A stretch of 64,000 nucleotides of DNA from Streptomyces sp. NBC_01549. Lineage in GTDB: Bacteria > Actinomycetota > Actinomycetes > Streptomycetales > Streptomycetaceae. The notes below the pieces were generated by a model that was not told the origin of the DNA, did no database searches, and was given only the letters and a program-made list of their open reading frames with translations. The stretch is from assembly GCF_026339955.1 (NCBI RefSeq), contig NZ_JAPEPW010000001.1, forward strand, positions 1,674,001 to 1,738,000, read 5' to 3'. A program made the position numbers and the translations under genes. Positions 42,183 through 51,217 of this stretch are shown piece after piece (the first letter of the stretch is position 1; every line of letters starts with the position of its first letter).

Positions 42183-42264
42183 CCCCGGCCCGGCGCCAGC
42201 GCCGACGACCGTACAGACCGCTCCGACATACAGCCCTTACGGAGAGCAGAGAGGGTGATTCGCC

Positions 42265-43578
42265 ATGCCCGTTGACGACCGCGACCACGACCACGACCGG
42301 TACCACGACCACCACCGGGGACACGACCACCACCGGGGACACGACCACGAGGACCGTTTCGGGGAACGGCTCGGCGAGGCCCTGCACCACGCCGGCGGGG
42401 CCTACGAGACCGACCGGCGCGCCCTGGTCGCCGCCGGCGAGGCGCGCGGCCACCGACTGCTGCTGCGGCGCAGGGCCGCCGTCGTGGGCGGCGTGGTCTC
42501 GGTCGCGCTCGTGGGCCTCGGCGGGGCACTCCTCGTACCAGGGGGCGACGACGGGCGGCAGTCCGTGGCCACCGGCGCGAAGACCCCCGTCGCCTCGGCC
42601 GCCCCCAAGGCGTCTTACACCGGCGACGAACTGATCGGCATCCTCAAGAAGTTGCTCCCCCGCGGCAAGTTCGGCACGGCGCAGGCACGCGGCACGGACG
42701 AGAAGCTGCCCCCGTACGCACAGGTCGTCCACAACGACGGCAAGGGCAAGGCGGCCATCTCCGTCGGCTTCAACCGGGTCCTGCCCGGCAGCGAGCAGGC
42801 CCGCCAGACCATCGCGTGCCCGGACAAGACCCTGACGCTGTACGACAGCTGCGCCGTGACCAGGCTGTCCGACGGCTCGGCGCTCAAGATCTTCCAGGGG
42901 TACGAGTACCCGGACCGCCGCGCGGACACGAAGCTGTGGACGGCGGACCTCGTCACCCCCAAGGGTCAGCAGGTCAGCGTGAGTGAGTGGAACGCCGCGG
43001 CCGAGAAGGGCGCGGCGGTCAGCCGGGCCGAACCCCCTTTGTCCACGGCCCGGTTGAAGACACTCGCCACGGCCGGCGCGTGGCTGGACGTCGTCGACGC
43101 GATCCCGGTGGATCCCAGGGCCCCGACGGCGGCCCCATCACAGCCCGAGGGCATCGACGGCGGCGCGGTCACTTCGACGCTCGTCTCACTGCTTCCCAAG
43201 GGCGTCAAGGTGGTCGCCAAGAGCGGCCCGGGCAGCGGGTACGCCTACGTCGTCCTCGACGACGGCAAGGGCAGAAGCCTGGTCCAGATCAATGTGCAGC
43301 CGGACATGTCGGACGTCAAGGACCAGCTCTTCGGGGCGGGCGCCGAGACGCTGGCCGACGGCACGAAGGTCGTCACACACAAGAAGCCGGGAGAGAAGGG
43401 CGGCGCCGACGTCGTCATGTGGACCGCCGACACCATCAGGACCGACGGGTTCCGTGTGGTGGTCAGTGCCTTCAACTCCGGCAGCCAGGTGACGGCCGCG
43501 ACACGCGCCGCCCCCGTGCTCACGTTGAAGCAGCTCCGGGCGATCGCCCTCAGTGCGAAGTGGCGCGGCCTGGGCTGA
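42265..43578 (+). CDS. Membrane protein with His/Asp-rich N-terminus (sigma-linked)
   Basis: 437-residue protein. Residues 1-32 are a His/Asp-rich tail (DRDHDHDRYHDHHRGHDHHR) encoded by two perfect 18-bp DNA repeats (42306-42341). A single membrane helix lies at about 69-90 (RAAVVGGVVSVALVGLGGAL). The exported part of about 340 residues contains two similar halves, each starting with a Tyr/Gly-x-Glu-Leu-type helix and LLP(R/K)G motif: TGDELIGILKKLLPRGKFGT and GAVTSTLVSLLPKGVKVVAK. It may be an anti-sigma or envelope sensor for the adjacent SigE-type factor; the His-rich cytoplasmic tail could bind metal. No catalytic motif seen. Confidence 0.72.
   Translation: MPVDDRDHDHDRYHDHHRGHDHHRGHDHEDRFGERLGEALHHAGGAYETDRRALVAAGEARGHRLLLRRRAAVVGGVVSVALVGLGGALLVPGGDDGRQSVATGAKTPVASAAPKASYTGDELIGILKKLLPRGKFGTAQARGTDEKLPPYAQVVHNDGKGKAAISVGFNRVLPGSEQARQTIACPDKTLTLYDSCAVTRLSDGSALKIFQGYEYPDRRADTKLWTADLVTPKGQQVSVSEWNAAAEKGAAVSRAEPPLSTARLKTLATAGAWLDVVDAIPVDPRAPTAAPSQPEGIDGGAVTSTLVSLLPKGVKVVAKSGPGSGYAYVVLDDGKGRSLVQINVQPDMSDVKDQLFGAGAETLADGTKVVTHKKPGEKGGADVVMWTADTIRTDGFRVVVSAFNSGSQVTAATRAAPVLTLKQLRAIALSAKWRGLG
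42306..42341. repeat. 18-bp tandem repeat encoding His-rich tail
   Basis: Two perfect 18-bp copies (CGACCACCACCGGGGACA at 42306-42323 and 42324-42341), with a partial third, encode the HHRGHD units of the membrane protein. In-frame copy change would alter the number of histidines. Confidence 0.85.
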
Positions 43579-43602
43579 GGTCCCTCACCTCTCTCACGAC
43601 TC

Positions 43603-43635
43603 GGGCCCCGTCGGGCGGAGCTGCCGACGGGGCCC
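43603..43635 (+). terminator. Terminator after His-rich membrane protein gene
   Basis: Perfect 12-bp stem GGGCCCCGTCGG / CCGACGGGGCCC with a 9-nt loop, 24 bp after the stop codon. Strong hairpin without a T-tract. Confidence 0.75.
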
Positions 43636-43768
43636 GCCGCATGACCGGTTTCCGCCACCGGCCCTTTATCGACTCTTGACCTGACCATGCCAACCACTCA
43701 CCATGAGCGCCACACCCGCACTCCGTACGTCGCACTGATTCCACCCCCCACTCCGCCAAGGAGACTTC

Positions 43769-45106
43769 ATGCGACTTCACAGACGCGGCAGGCGCACCGT
43801 CACCCTCGCGACCTTGCTCGCGCTCGCCCTCGCCGCCCCGATCACCGCCACCGCCACCCACGCCACGGCGACGGGAGCGAAGGCCCCCGCACCCTCGGCC
43901 GACGACATCCGTCAGTACGAGATCCACCAGAGCACCACCCCGGTGACCCGCACCGCCATCCAGCGGACCGGCGTCACCGTGGACGAGGCCGACGAGGAGA
44001 CCGTCGTCGTCTCCGGCCGCGCCGACCAGGTCAAGGAGCTGCGCCGACTCGGCTACGAGGTGTCGCCGTTGGGGTCCGCGCCGAACCGGTCGAACGGCAC
44101 CGGTGACGTCCGGCTCTTCGACTTCCCCTCGGCCGACTCGAAGTACCACAACTACGCCGAGACGAACACGGAGATCGACCAGCGGCTCGCGGCCTACCCG
44201 AGCATCATGAGCAAGCAGGTGATCGGCAAGTCGCACCAGGGCCGGGACATCGTCGCCATCAAGGTCAGCGACAACGTCGCCACCGACGAGAACGAGCCCG
44301 AGGTCCTCCTCACCTTCCACCAGCACGCCCGCGAGCACCTGACCGTGGAGATGGCGCTGTATCTGCTGCGCGAGCTCGGAGCCGGATACGGCAGCGACTC
44401 CCGCGTCACCAACATGGTGAACAGCCGCGAGATCTGGATCGTCCCGGACCTCAACCCCGACGGCGGCGAGTACGACATCGCGACCGGCTCGTACCGCTCG
44501 TGGCGCAAGAACCGCCAGCCCAACTCCGGTTCCTCGTACGTCGGTACGGACCTCAACCGCAACTGGAACTACAAGTGGGGCTGCTGCGGGGGTTCGTCCG
44601 GCTCCACGTCCTCCGAGACCTACCGCGGTGCCTCGGCCGAATCCGCGCCCGAGGTGAAGGTCGTCGCCGACTTCGTGCGCGGCCGGGTCGTCGGCGGGAA
44701 GCAGCAGATCAAGGCCGGCATCGACTTCCACACGTACAGCGAACTCGTGTTGTGGCCCTTCGGGTACACCACCGCCGACACCGCGACCGGCATGACGGCG
44801 GACGACGCCGCCGCGTTCAAGGCCGTCGGCCAGAAGATGGCGGCCAGCAACGGGTACACCCCCGAGCAGTCCAGCGACCTCTACATCACCGACGGGTCGA
44901 TCGACGACTATCTCTGGGGCTCCCAGAAGATCTTCGACTACACCTTCGAGATGTATCCGACGTCCAGTTCCGGAGGCGGGTTCTACCCGCCCGACGAGGT
45001 CATCGAGCGGGAGACCTCACGCAACCGGGACGCCGTGTTGCAGCTGCTGGAGAACGCGGACTGCATGTACCGGTCGATCGGGAGGGCGACGCAGTACTGC
45101 AGTTGA
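43769..45106 (+). CDS. Secreted M14 zinc carboxypeptidase
   Basis: 445-residue exported metallocarboxypeptidase. It has a twin-arginine-like or Sec signal ([20 protein letters not shown]), a propeptide-like segment to about residue 120, and the M14 domain. Zinc ligands are H186 and E189 in [12 protein letters not shown] and the His in [16 protein letters not shown]. Substrate residues are in [15 protein letters not shown], and the catalytic Glu is in [13 protein letters not shown]. It should trim C-terminal residues from extracellular peptides. GGAGA precedes the ATG. The transcript probably ends at the hairpin at 45129-45167. Confidence 0.94.
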   Translation: MRLHRRGRRTVTLATLLALALAAPITATATHATATGAKAPAPSADDIRQYEIHQSTTPVTRTAIQRTGVTVDEADEETVVVSGRADQVKELRRLGYEVSPLGSAPNRSNGTGDVRLFDFPSADSKYHNYAETNTEIDQRLAAYPSIMSKQVIGKSHQGRDIVAIKVSDNVATDENEPEVLLTFHQHAREHLTVEMALYLLRELGAGYGSDSRVTNMVNSREIWIVPDLNPDGGEYDIATGSYRSWRKNRQPNSGSSYVGTDLNRNWNYKWGCCGGSSGSTSSETYRGASAESAPEVKVVADFVRGRVVGGKQQIKAGIDFHTYSELVLWPFGYTTADTATGMTADDAAAFKAVGQKMAASNGYTPEQSSDLYITDGSIDDYLWGSQKIFDYTFEMYPTSSSGGGFYPPDEVIERETSRNRDAVLQLLENADCMYRSIGRATQYCS

Positions 45107-45128
45107 CCACCGGGGCGGTGCGATGAGA

Positions 45129-45177
45129 GGGAACTGCGGGCCCGTTGTGGCTGGGCGCGCAGTTCCCCGCACCCCTA
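45129..45177. terminator. Hairpin and dispersed repeat (copy B) between convergent genes
   Basis: GGGAACTGCG (45129-45138) pairs perfectly with CGCAGTTCCC (45158-45167). The right arm belongs to 45152-45177, which is the inverted match of the repeat at 5555-5580 (24 of 26 bases). It sits between the converging carboxypeptidase and acidic-protein genes and reaches 3 bp into the latter's stop, so it probably acts as a shared terminator. Confidence 0.6.
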
Positions 45178-45804
45178 TGGGGTGCTCTCGTCCGCGGCCT
45201 CCTCGGAATCCTCACCGTCTTCGAAGTAGGCGTCCAGGACCGCGTCCAGCTGGTCCTCCCACTCCTTGAAGCGCGCCCGGGCCGTCGCCTCGATCTCGAT
45301 CGGGTACCAGCGGCGGTCCGGGGTGTGCACCGTGATGGTGAACCGCTTCCCGAAACGTGGCGACTCCGTCTCGACGGCGCCGATCTCGTCCCAGCGGAAC
45401 TCCGCCTCCTGGTCGTCCAGGCGCAGCCGTACGCCGCTGTGGTCGGCCTTGATCGAGGCGCGCCGGTCGGACGCCTCGAACTCCGGCCCGTCGGGGTCGG
45501 GTTCGGATCCCGAGTCGGATCCGGATTCGGCGGTGGCCTCCTCTTCGGGCTCGGAAGGGGCATCGGCGGGCGCCTCGTCGGAGACGGTGTCCTCGGGGGC
45601 GGCGTCCTCGACAGCCGCCTCCTCGGACACGGCCTCCTCGGACTCGGCCTCCTCGACGACCGCGTCCTTCGGCTCCGCCTTCGCGGGTGACGTAAGCCCG
45701 GGGATGTACGCCGGGTTCACCGCGGCGGCGTCCAGGGGCTGGCTCTTCGAACCTATGCGCTGCTCCACAGCGGGCAGTATGGTCGAAGATCCTGTGTCGG
45801 GCAC
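45175..45804 (-). CDS. Acidic low-complexity protein with PH-like C-terminus
   Basis: 209-residue protein. Residues about 40-105 are an extremely acidic Glu/Ala/Ser tract (EEAESEEAVSEEAAVEDAAP). Residues about 110-195 form a beta-rich domain (ADHSGVRLRLDDQEAEFRWD, RFTITVHTPDRRWYPIEIEA, FKEWEDQLDAVLDAYFEDGE). No signal peptide or membrane helix is present. The acidic region probably stays unstructured. The GTG start at 45804 is the only one giving full length. Conserved-hypothetical; see also the small protein at 41149, which has a similar beta domain. Confidence 0.7.
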   Translation of the reverse strand: MPDTGSSTILPAVEQRIGSKSQPLDAAAVNPAYIPGLTSPAKAEPKDAVVEEAESEEAVSEEAAVEDAAPEDTVSDEAPADAPSEPEEEATAESGSDSGSEPDPDGPEFEASDRRASIKADHSGVRLRLDDQEAEFRWDEIGAVETESPRFGKRFTITVHTPDRRWYPIEIEATARARFKEWEDQLDAVLDAYFEDGEDSEEAADESTP

Positions 45805-45832
45805 AGCCAGCCCCTACATAGCTACGCGGCTG

Positions 45833-47320
45833 TTATACGAAGAGGCTCACCACCGCCGCGACCGCGAAGCCCGCCACCGACAGCACGGACTCCAGGATCG
45901 TCCAGGTCTTGAGGGTGTCCCGTTCGGAGATGCCGAAGTACTTCGCCACCATCCAGAAGCCGCCGTCGTTGACGTGCGAGGCGAAGATGGAGCCCGCCGA
46001 GATCGCCATGATGACCAGCGCGACGAACGCCTGGGAGTGGTCGCCCTCGGTCAGCAGCGGGGCGACGATGCCGGCTGTGGTGACGATGGCGACCGTCGCC
46101 GAGCCCTGGGCCACGCGCAGGACCAGGGAGATGAGGTAGGCGAGGACGACCACCGGCAGGCCGACGTCGTTGAAGGTGTCGGAGAGGGCCTGGGCGACCC
46201 CGCTGCCCTTGAGGACCGCGCCGAAGACCCCGCCCGCGCCGACCACGAGCAGAATGTTGCCGACCGGCTTGAGCGAGGCCGTGGACACCGTCTCCAGCGA
46301 CTTGCGGGACCAGCCGCGGCGGATGCCGAGCAGGTAGTACGCCAGCATCAGAGCGATCGTCAGCGCGACGAAGGGGTGGCCGAAGAACGTGATGACCGAG
46401 CGGCCCGTGGAGGGGTCGAAGGCGATCGAGGAGAAGGTCGCGAGCAGGATCAGCACCAACGGCGTACCGATGATGGCCAGGACCGTGCCGAGCGGCACCG
46501 GCTTCTCCTGCGGAGTGACTCCGGCGGCCCGCTGCTCCTCGGCCAGCGCCGTCCTCGCCTCGTCGGCGGCTTCGGCCATGTCCTGCGGCACGGGGACGAA
46601 GATCCGCCTGCCGATCCACGCGGACCAGGCCCAGGCGGCGAGCACGGCGGGGATGCCGCAGACGATGCCCATGAGGATGACCCAGCCGAGCTGGACGTGC
46701 AGCAGTCCCGCGGCGGCCACCGGGCCCGGGTGCGGCGGCAGGAACGCGTGGGTCATGGAGAGACCCGCGAGCAACGGGAGGCAGTAGAGCAGGATCGACT
46801 TGCCGCCGCGCTTGGCGGCCGCGTACACGATCGGCGCGAGGACGAAGATGCCGACGTCGAAGAAGACCGGGATGCCGAAGATGAGGCCGGTGAGTCCCAT
46901 GGCCAGGGGCGCCCGCTTCTCGCCGAAGAGGTTCAGCAGCCGGGACGCCAACACCTCCGCCCCGCCGCTGACTTCGAGGATCGCGCCGAGCATCGTGCCG
47001 AGCCCGATGATGATCGCGATGTGGCCGAGGGTGCCGCCCATGCCGGACTCGATGAGGGAGACGGCGTCGGAGCGCTGGACCGTGCCGAAGAGTTCGGTGA
47101 CGGAGAGACCGGCCCCGAGGCCGACGGCTATGGAGACCGCGAGCAGCGCGACGAAGGGCTGGAGTCTCGCCTTGATGATCAGGACGAGGAGCAGGGCGAT
47201 GCCGAGCGCGGCGACGGTGAGCAGACCGGCGGTGCCGTGGATGAGGGCGATCAGGCCGCCGGTGTGGGGTGGGGCCGGTGGTGTGGTGGTGGCTGCGAGC
47301 AGGGGCAGGGGTGAGGACAT
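45833..47320 (-). CDS. GntP-family permease (gluconate or D-serine type)
   Basis: 495-residue transporter with about 12 membrane helices, family GntP: VALLAVSIAVGLGAGLSVTE, GMGGTLGHIAIIIGLGTMLG, the conserved MGLTGLIFGIPVFFDVGIFV, HAFLPPHPGPVAAAGLLHVQ and AIVTTAGIVAPLL. GntP members import gluconate; DsdX of the same family imports D-serine. Because the adjacent genes code for D-amino-acid enzymes, a D-amino acid or N-acyl-D-amino acid is a plausible substrate, while the sugar kinase nearby keeps gluconate-like acids possible. The ATG at 47320 is used; two earlier in-frame Met codons would add a Pro-rich tail. It lies 186 bp after the RidA gene. Confidence 0.9.
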   Translation of the reverse strand: MSSPLPLLAATTTPPAPPHTGGLIALIHGTAGLLTVAALGIALLLVLIIKARLQPFVALLAVSIAVGLGAGLSVTELFGTVQRSDAVSLIESGMGGTLGHIAIIIGLGTMLGAILEVSGGAEVLASRLLNLFGEKRAPLAMGLTGLIFGIPVFFDVGIFVLAPIVYAAAKRGGKSILLYCLPLLAGLSMTHAFLPPHPGPVAAAGLLHVQLGWVILMGIVCGIPAVLAAWAWSAWIGRRIFVPVPQDMAEAADEARTALAEEQRAAGVTPQEKPVPLGTVLAIIGTPLVLILLATFSSIAFDPSTGRSVITFFGHPFVALTIALMLAYYLLGIRRGWSRKSLETVSTASLKPVGNILLVVGAGGVFGAVLKGSGVAQALSDTFNDVGLPVVVLAYLISLVLRVAQGSATVAIVTTAGIVAPLLTEGDHSQAFVALVIMAISAGSIFASHVNDGGFWMVAKYFGISERDTLKTWTILESVLSVAGFAVAAVVSLFV

Positions 47321-47505
47321 GAGCGGAGGACCTCTGCATTCGGGTAAGTGGGGCATGCGGCTTTCGGGCAGGGGGGATCGCGGCACGGCGCCCCATGAAG
47401 GGGGACGCCGTGCCGTGATGACGTACGCGGTGCGGGAGAAGAGGTGCGGGAGAAGGGGGAGGCGAGCCTCGGCTCAGGGTCGGCCCGGCCGGCCCGCGGA
47501 CGCCG

Positions 47506-47916
47506 TCAGCCGAGTACGGCCAGCGCGTCGATCTCGATGAGGAGGCCGGCCGGCAGGCCGACGTAGACCGTGGTGCGGGCGGCGGGGGGCGCGGTGAGGC
47601 CCTGCTCCTCGAAATAGGTGTTGTAGATCTGGTTCATCTCGGCGAAGTGGTCGACGTCCGTGAGGTAGACGCGGATCATCATCGCGTCGTCCCAGCTCGC
47701 GCCGCCCTCCTCGAGGATCGCCTGGACGTTGGCGAGGGTCTGGAGGGTCTGTTCGCGCAGGGTGGGGCCCGCGGGGGTCGGGGGCTTGCCCTCCTCGGCC
47801 GGGAGGAAGCCGACCTGTCCGGCGACCTGGAGGATGTTCCCCTTCTTCACGCCGTGCGAGAACTTCGCGGGCGGCGTGGTGTGGGTCTTGGGGGTGAGCG
47901 CGGTCTTCTCGGTCAT
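47506..47916 (-). CDS. RidA-family enamine/imine deaminase
   Basis: 136-residue Rid/YjgF protein: KKGNILQVAGQVGFLPAEEG, LREQTLQTLANVQAILEEGG, MMIRVYLTDVDHFAEMNQIY and the signature RTTVYVGLPAGLLIEIDALA, containing the Arg that binds the substrate carboxylate and the IEIDA end. RidA hydrolyses reactive enamine/imine intermediates (such as 2-aminoacrylate) released by PLP amino-acid deaminases. That fits the PLP deaminase encoded across the divergent promoter. The ATG overlaps the IclR stop (ATGA), so it is coupled. Confidence 0.92.
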   Translation of the reverse strand: MTEKTALTPKTHTTPPAKFSHGVKKGNILQVAGQVGFLPAEEGKPPTPAGPTLREQTLQTLANVQAILEEGGASWDDAMMIRVYLTDVDHFAEMNQIYNTYFEEQGLTAPPAARTTVYVGLPAGLLIEIDALAVLG

Positions 47917-48686
47917 GGACGTCGGGAACTCTCTTCCTTGGCTGAGGGTTTGCCGGAGTACTCGTGGCTGATGGCGTCGGCGGTACGGCGCACCAGCGGG
48001 AGCAGCGTGAGGAGTTCGTCGGCGGTGACGACGACGTTCGGCGCGGAGACCGACATCGCGGCGACGACGCGTCCGTCGGCGCCGCGGATGGGGGCCGCGA
48101 CGCAGTTGATGGACTCCTCGTGACCACCGAGGTCGGTGGCCCAGCCCTGTTCGCGCACCGTGGCCAGCTCCTTGAGGAAGGCGGCGGCGCCCGGGGTCGA
48201 ACGGGCCGTGTACATGGGGTAGTCGAGCTTGTCCGCGACGGCGCGGCGCTCGGGCTCCGGGAGATCGGCGAGGAGGAGTTTGGCGACGGCGGCGACCGTG
48301 ATGGCCACCGGCTTCCCGATCCGCGAGTACATGCGCACCGGATAGCGGCTCTCCACCTTGTCGATGTAGAGGACCTCGTTCTCCTCGTACACCGCGAGGT
48401 GGACGGTGTGGCCGCAGCTCTCGTTGAGCCGTACGAGGTGGGGGTGGGCGATCTCGCGGACGTCGAGGTTCTCGACCGCTTCCTGGGCGAGGGCGAAGAG
48501 GCGGGCGCCGAGGCGGTAGCGCTGGTCGGACTGGCGGTAGACGAGGCCGTGCTCGTGCAGGGTGCGCAGGAGGCGCAGCGCCGTGGACTTGTGGACGCCG
48601 AGGCGGTCGGCGACCTGGCCGAGGTCGGCGGGGCCCTCGGCGAGCAGCGGCAGGATGCTCAGCGCTCGGTCGACGGTCTGGCTCAT
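47913..48686 (-). CDS. IclR-family transcriptional regulator
   Basis: 257-residue IclR-type regulator. The N-terminal winged helix-turn-helix is VDRALSILPLLAEGPADLGQ, VADRLGVHKSTALRLLRTL. The C-terminal effector domain begins LNESCGHTVHLAVYEENEVL, with AVAKLLLADLPEPERRAVAD and SINCVAAPIRGADGRVVAAM. The ATG at 48686 follows GGAGGAGG at 10 nt, and it overlaps both the kinase stop upstream and the RidA start downstream. It is expected to repress both arms of this locus through the palindromes at 49852-49878 until a metabolite binds. Confidence 0.92.
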   Translation of the reverse strand: MSQTVDRALSILPLLAEGPADLGQVADRLGVHKSTALRLLRTLHEHGLVYRQSDQRYRLGARLFALAQEAVENLDVREIAHPHLVRLNESCGHTVHLAVYEENEVLYIDKVESRYPVRMYSRIGKPVAITVAAVAKLLLADLPEPERRAVADKLDYPMYTARSTPGAAAFLKELATVREQGWATDLGGHEESINCVAAPIRGADGRVVAAMSVSAPNVVVTADELLTLLPLVRRTADAISHEYSGKPSAKEESSRRP

Positions 48687-49756
48687 GGGGTACGTACCTC
48701 CTCCTGGGCCCGCGTGACGGCTTCGGTCCAGCCGGGGCCGAGTCGAAGTGTCTCCCACGCCCGGTCGTCCAGTGCGGCCAGCCGGTCGGCGTGCTCGCGG
48801 GAGGGGGGCGCGGCGAGGTCGCCGGGGACGGTGAGGGCGGCGGCGGCCATGAGGTGGCCGTGCCGGAGCCGGTCCCGGGCGGGAAGTGCGCGCAGGGTGG
48901 CGGAGAGGAACCCGGCGGCGAAGGCGTCGCCGGCGCCGACCGGGGCGACGACGTCGACCTTGAGGGAGGGGACGAAGGTGACCGTGTCGTCCTCGCCTTG
49001 GAAGCCCTCGCCGTCACCCTGGAAGAGGGTGGCGCCCCGGGAGCCCTGCTTCACGACCAGGGCCCGGGGTTCGGGCAGCGCGGCGCGGATCGCGGCCGGG
49101 CCGCCGATGACGCCCCAGGCCGCCTCGGCCTCGTCCTCGCCCACGAAGACGAGGTCGCTGCCGCGGGCGAGGTCCAGCAGGACCTTGCCCGGCTCCTGGT
49201 GGTGCCAGAGATGGGCCCGGTGGTTGACGTCGAAGGAGACGAGGGGGCGCCCCGCGCGCGGCGCGGTGAGTTCGCGCATCAGGCCGAGGCAGTCCTCGGA
49301 CAGCGCCGCGGTGATGCCGGACAGGTGCAGTACGCGGCCCGACCGTACGGCGTCCACGCCCACGTTGTCCTTCGTCATCGCGGAGGCGGCGGATCCGGCC
49401 CGGTAGTACGCGACCTCGTGGTCGTCGCTCGCCCGGTCGCCCGCCGTGCGGAAGTAGATGCCCGTCGGGCGCGCGGGATCCCGTCGTACGGCGGAGGTGT
49501 CGACGCCGTACGCGGCGATCGCCTCGACGAGGTGATCGCCGAACCCGTCGGTGCCGACCCGGCCCACCCAGCGCACGGTGTGTCCGGCCGAGGCGAGCAC
49601 ACACGCGACGTTGGACTCGGCTCCGCCGATCGCCCGTTCGAACGACGGCACGTCGGCGAGGCGCCCCGGCCGGGTGGGCAGGAACGTGACCATGGACTCG
49701 CCGAGCGCGACGACATCCACGACGTCCGGGGCGTCGACAGGTCCGTTGGGGGTCAC
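48683..49756 (-). CDS. PfkB-family carbohydrate kinase (KDG-kinase-like)
   Basis: 357-residue ribokinase-fold kinase resembling 2-keto-3-deoxygluconate kinases. Substrate end: VVALGESMVTFLPTRPG and AIGGAESNVACVLASAGHTV. Phosphate/catalytic end: VVAPVGAGDAFAAGFLSATL, where the Asp is the catalytic base. VLHLSGITAALSEDCLGLM and ALVVKQGSRGATLFQ are also typical. The GTG at 49756 is preceded by GAGGAG. It is the first gene of the minus-strand arm (kinase, IclR, RidA), all linked by ATGA overlaps. The true sugar-acid or hydroxy-acid substrate is not known. Confidence 0.88.
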   Translation of the reverse strand: MTPNGPVDAPDVVDVVALGESMVTFLPTRPGRLADVPSFERAIGGAESNVACVLASAGHTVRWVGRVGTDGFGDHLVEAIAAYGVDTSAVRRDPARPTGIYFRTAGDRASDDHEVAYYRAGSAASAMTKDNVGVDAVRSGRVLHLSGITAALSEDCLGLMRELTAPRAGRPLVSFDVNHRAHLWHHQEPGKVLLDLARGSDLVFVGEDEAEAAWGVIGGPAAIRAALPEPRALVVKQGSRGATLFQGDGEGFQGEDDTVTFVPSLKVDVVAPVGAGDAFAAGFLSATLRALPARDRLRHGHLMAAAALTVPGDLAAPPSREHADRLAALDDRAWETLRLGPGWTEAVTRAQEEVRTP

Positions 49757-49851
49757 GATGTCTGGGGCTCCTCGCTCTCGCGGCCGACGGGGACCGGGCG
49801 GCACCGTTGACCCTGCGTTGGCTGGGATGTTAGACAGCAGTAAGCGATATA

Positions 49852-49878
49852 CGCAATGACCGTTGCGCATGATGCAAC
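49852..49878. promoter_or_regulatory. Palindromic operator between divergent D-amino-acid arms
   Basis: Two overlapping palindromes: CGCAA-N6-TTGCG at 49852-49867 and GTTGC-N7-GCAAC at 49862-49878. Together they give three to four GCAA/TTGC half-sites in 27 bp, midway between the kinase and PLP-enzyme starts. IclR-family dimers bind such pairs of palindromes. Likely the binding site of the IclR protein encoded at 47913. Confidence 0.6.
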
Positions 49879-49898
49879 ACCCCTGAAGGGAAGGCCCC

Positions 49899-51179
49899 AT
49901 GACCGCCTCCGAAGCCGCCGCCCTCGGGGCGGACCGTCTCGCCGCGGACCGCGTCGACCACCGCTTCAAGGGCCTTCCCCCGGACGCCGAGGGCCTGACC
50001 GTCCGCGAGCTGGCCGCCCAGCGCCGCAACCTCTTCACCGGCGGCTTCACCACCCCCGTCCTCGCCCTCTCCGCCGAGCGTCTGACGCACAACCTCGAAC
50101 TGATGGAGACGTACGCCGTCCGCCACGGCCTCGCCTTCGCCCCGCACGGCAAGACCTCGATGGCCCCCCAGCTGTTCTGGCGGCAGATCGAGCACGGCGC
50201 CTGGGGCATCACGCTCGCGGTGCCCCACCAGGTGCGCGTGGCACGGGAGTTCGGGATCGAGCGGATCTTCCTCGCGAACGAACTGGTCGACGCGGCGGCG
50301 CTGCGCTGGATCGCGTCCGAGCTGGCGGCCGACCCGGAGTTCCGCTTCGTCTGTTACGTCGACTCGGTGCGCGGCGTCGAGCTGATGGACGCGGCGCTGC
50401 ACGGCTACACCCGTCCGGTGGACGTGGTCGTCGAGCTCGCCGCCGGTGAGGGGGCCCGCACCGGTGTCCGTACGGAGGCGGAGTGCGCGGCGGTCGCGGA
50501 CGCGGTGGCCGCGACGCGGACGCTGCGGCTGGTGGGCGTGGCGGGGTACGAAGGCGAGGTCCCGCGGGCGGACCCCGAGCGCGTGCACGCGTGGCTGCGG
50601 CGGCTGACCGCGCTGGCGGTGGACTTCGACAAGGCGGGCCGGTTCGAAGGGGTGGCGGAGATCGTCGTCAGCGCGGGCGGCAGCGCCTGGTTCGACGCCG
50701 TCGCGGACGTCTTCTCCGAGCTCCCCGACCTCTCCCTTCCCGTACTGAAGCTGCTGCGCTCGGGCGCGTACGTCTCGCACGACGACGGTCACTACCGCCG
50801 CCTGACCCCCTTCACCCGGGTCCCCGAGGAGGGCGCCCTGCACCCCGCGTTCCGCCTCTGGGCCCAGGTCGTCTCCCGCCCCTCCCCCGAGCAGGCCTTC
50901 GCCAACGCGGGCAAGCGGGACGCGGCGTACGACCTCGATCTGCCCGAGGTCCAGGTGGTGCGGCGGGACGGCGCCGAGCGGCCGGCGCCGGGTCTGGCGG
51001 TGACCGCGCTCTCCGACCAGCACGCGTGGCTGCGCACGGACCCGGAGGCGGATGTGGAGGTCGGCGACTGGGTGGGCCTAGGGCTGTCCCACCCCTGCAC
51101 GTCCTTCGACAAATGGCAGCTGATTCCGCTGGTGGAGGCGGACGGCACGGTCGTGGACTACGTCCGTACGTTCTTCTAG
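49899..51179 (+). CDS. D-serine deaminase-like / D-threonine aldolase-fold PLP enzyme
   Basis: 426-residue fold-type III (alanine racemase-like) PLP enzyme. The PLP lysine is K85 in FAPHGKTSMAPQLFWRQ. The C-terminal metal/substrate region has LSDQHAWLRTD and GLSHPCTSFDKWQLIPLV, where His and Cys form the zinc site found in eukaryotic-type D-serine dehydratase and D-threonine aldolase. It probably converts a D-amino acid to a keto acid and ammonia by way of an enamine/imine, which RidA would clear. ATG follows AAGGGAAGG. The deacylase gene follows 38 bp later. Which D-amino acid is used is unknown. Confidence 0.85.
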   Translation: MTASEAAALGADRLAADRVDHRFKGLPPDAEGLTVRELAAQRRNLFTGGFTTPVLALSAERLTHNLELMETYAVRHGLAFAPHGKTSMAPQLFWRQIEHGAWGITLAVPHQVRVAREFGIERIFLANELVDAAALRWIASELAADPEFRFVCYVDSVRGVELMDAALHGYTRPVDVVVELAAGEGARTGVRTEAECAAVADAVAATRTLRLVGVAGYEGEVPRADPERVHAWLRRLTALAVDFDKAGRFEGVAEIVVSAGGSAWFDAVADVFSELPDLSLPVLKLLRSGAYVSHDDGHYRRLTPFTRVPEEGALHPAFRLWAQVVSRPSPEQAFANAGKRDAAYDLDLPEVQVVRRDGAERPAPGLAVTALSDQHAWLRTDPEADVEVGDWVGLGLSHPCTSFDKWQLIPLVEADGTVVDYVRTFF

Positions 51180-51217
51180 GAGGCCGTTGTGACGAATGTT
51201 TCCTGGAGGTCCCTGTG

